A program made the position numbers and the translations under genes. The notes beneath the pieces are model-generated. The model was not told where the DNA came from, searched no databases, and saw only the letters and a program-made list of their open reading frames with translations. Of a stretch of DNA of 64,000 bases, positions 63,656-64,000 are shown piece by piece. Origin of the DNA: Spirochaetota bacterium. GTDB taxonomy: Bacteria > Spirochaetota > Spirochaetia > Treponematales > UBA12059. The DNA lies in NCBI GenBank assembly GCA_018816345.1, contig JAHIWG010000012.1, positions 18,539 through 82,538 on the forward strand, given 5' to 3'. The first letter of the stretch is position 1. Each line of letters begins with the position of its first letter.

Positions 63656-64000
63656 ATGGACGAGCGCATGCTCTCGGAGATACTGGAAGGCTATAAGGAC
63701 GGCTCCCTCGACCTCGGCTCCGCGCTCGCGAGGCTCGAGGACTATCCGGAGGCCGATCTCGGCTTCGCGCGGCTCGACACCCAGCGCGCCTTCCGCGTCG
63801 GCTTCCCCGAGGTGGTCTACTGCGCGGGCAAGAGCGACGGCCACCTGCGCGCCATCCTGGAGCGGCTCCTCTCGCTCGGGGGGCCCCTGCTAGCGACCAG
63901 GGCCGGCCGGGAGCAGTTCGAGTCGGTCCGGGACCTGTCGCCCGAGCTGTCCTACGATCCCGGCTCGAGGACGATCACCGCGCGCCGCCCCGCGCCCCCC
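63656..64000 (+). CDS. larB: pyridinium-3,5-biscarboxylate mononucleotide synthase LarB (partial, N-terminus only)
   Basis: First enzyme of the cofactor route: carboxylates and hydrolyses nicotinate adenine dinucleotide. The track lacks it because it runs off the window; I translated 115 residues from ATG 63656 (a second ATG lies four codons on). ARLEDYPEADLGFARLDTQRAFRVGFPEVVYCAGKS (shortened) matches the LarB N-terminal segment with the conserved GFPEVV.C.GK. It follows larC by three bases. The catalytic AIR-carboxylase-like domain lies outside. Confidence 0.93.
   Translation, partial: MDERMLSEILEGYKDGSLDLGSALARLEDYPEADLGFARLDTQRAFRVGFPEVVYCAGKSDGHLRAILERLLSLGGPLLATRAGREQFESVRDLSPELSYDPGSRTITARRPAPP

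Overview
The window comes from a GC-rich bacterium. My best guess is a spirochaete (Treponematales-like). The pointers are a FliL-like protein, a PEGA-repeat protein, a soluble chemoreceptor and a large conserved protein of unknown function that I associate with treponemes, together with fermentative amino-acid metabolism. No marker here proves the lineage. Ile AUA, Arg AGG and Leu CUA codons and CTAG tetranucleotides are unusually frequent for so GC-rich a genome.

Layout. 1-2.1 kb: kce (cut by the window edge) and kdd of lysine fermentation, minus strand. 2.3-8.2 kb: small envelope and housekeeping genes (MA-like lipoprotein peptidase, 4Fe-4S membrane protein, large lipoprotein, PEGA protein, FliL-like protein, HD hydrolase, DUF6941). 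8.4-9.1 kb: hsp20 behind a sigma-54-type promoter. 9.2-15.1 kb: oppA and oppBCDF peptide importer. 15.2-23.1 kb: chemoreceptor fused to a solute-binding domain, DUF1015, a DMT exporter, two proteins of unknown or regulatory function. 23.1-23.4 kb: tRNA-Ala preceded by a structured element carrying a copy of the tRNA 3' end. 23.5-29.4 kb: RNA methyltransferase, VTT membrane protein, CRP-like and TetR regulators, two NAD-dependent epimerases. 29.5-32.5 kb: ubiD-ubiA-ubiX prenylated-quinone operon. 32.7-40.4 kb: a barrel/transglutaminase/TPR protein and an 1852-residue Ig-like surface lipoprotein. 40.5-43.1 kb: NMT1-type ABC importer. 43.1-46.4 kb: HisKA_2 sensor kinase divergent from a small ORF and a membrane LuxR-type regulator. 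46.5-50.5 kb: radical SAM protein, beta-lactamase-fold hydrolase, RRM protein, Dus. 50.5-52 kb: tRNA-Glu, tRNA-Gln, ankyrin protein, candidate sRNA. 52-58.6 kb: azlCD, cysK, luxS, ThiF/MoeB, topA. 58.6-64 kb: nickel importer cbiM/Q/O with larE-larC-larB (cut by the edge), which make the nickel-pincer nucleotide cofactor.

How the genes fit together. Lysine breakdown, oligopeptide uptake and AzlCD export point to an amino-acid and peptide fermenter. The right-hand operon takes up nickel and builds it into the LarA-type cofactor; larA itself is not in the window.

The most striking general signal is regulatory. About ten genes have a recognisable -35/-10 pair whose -10 box ends 6-9 nt before the start codon, with no Shine-Dalgarno site, which predicts leaderless mRNAs. 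Transporter and enzyme operons instead have strong GGAGG sites. Two such leaderless promoters are folded into one perfect palindrome at 7.7 kb. All assignments come from reading the sequence and from family knowledge; no database search was run.
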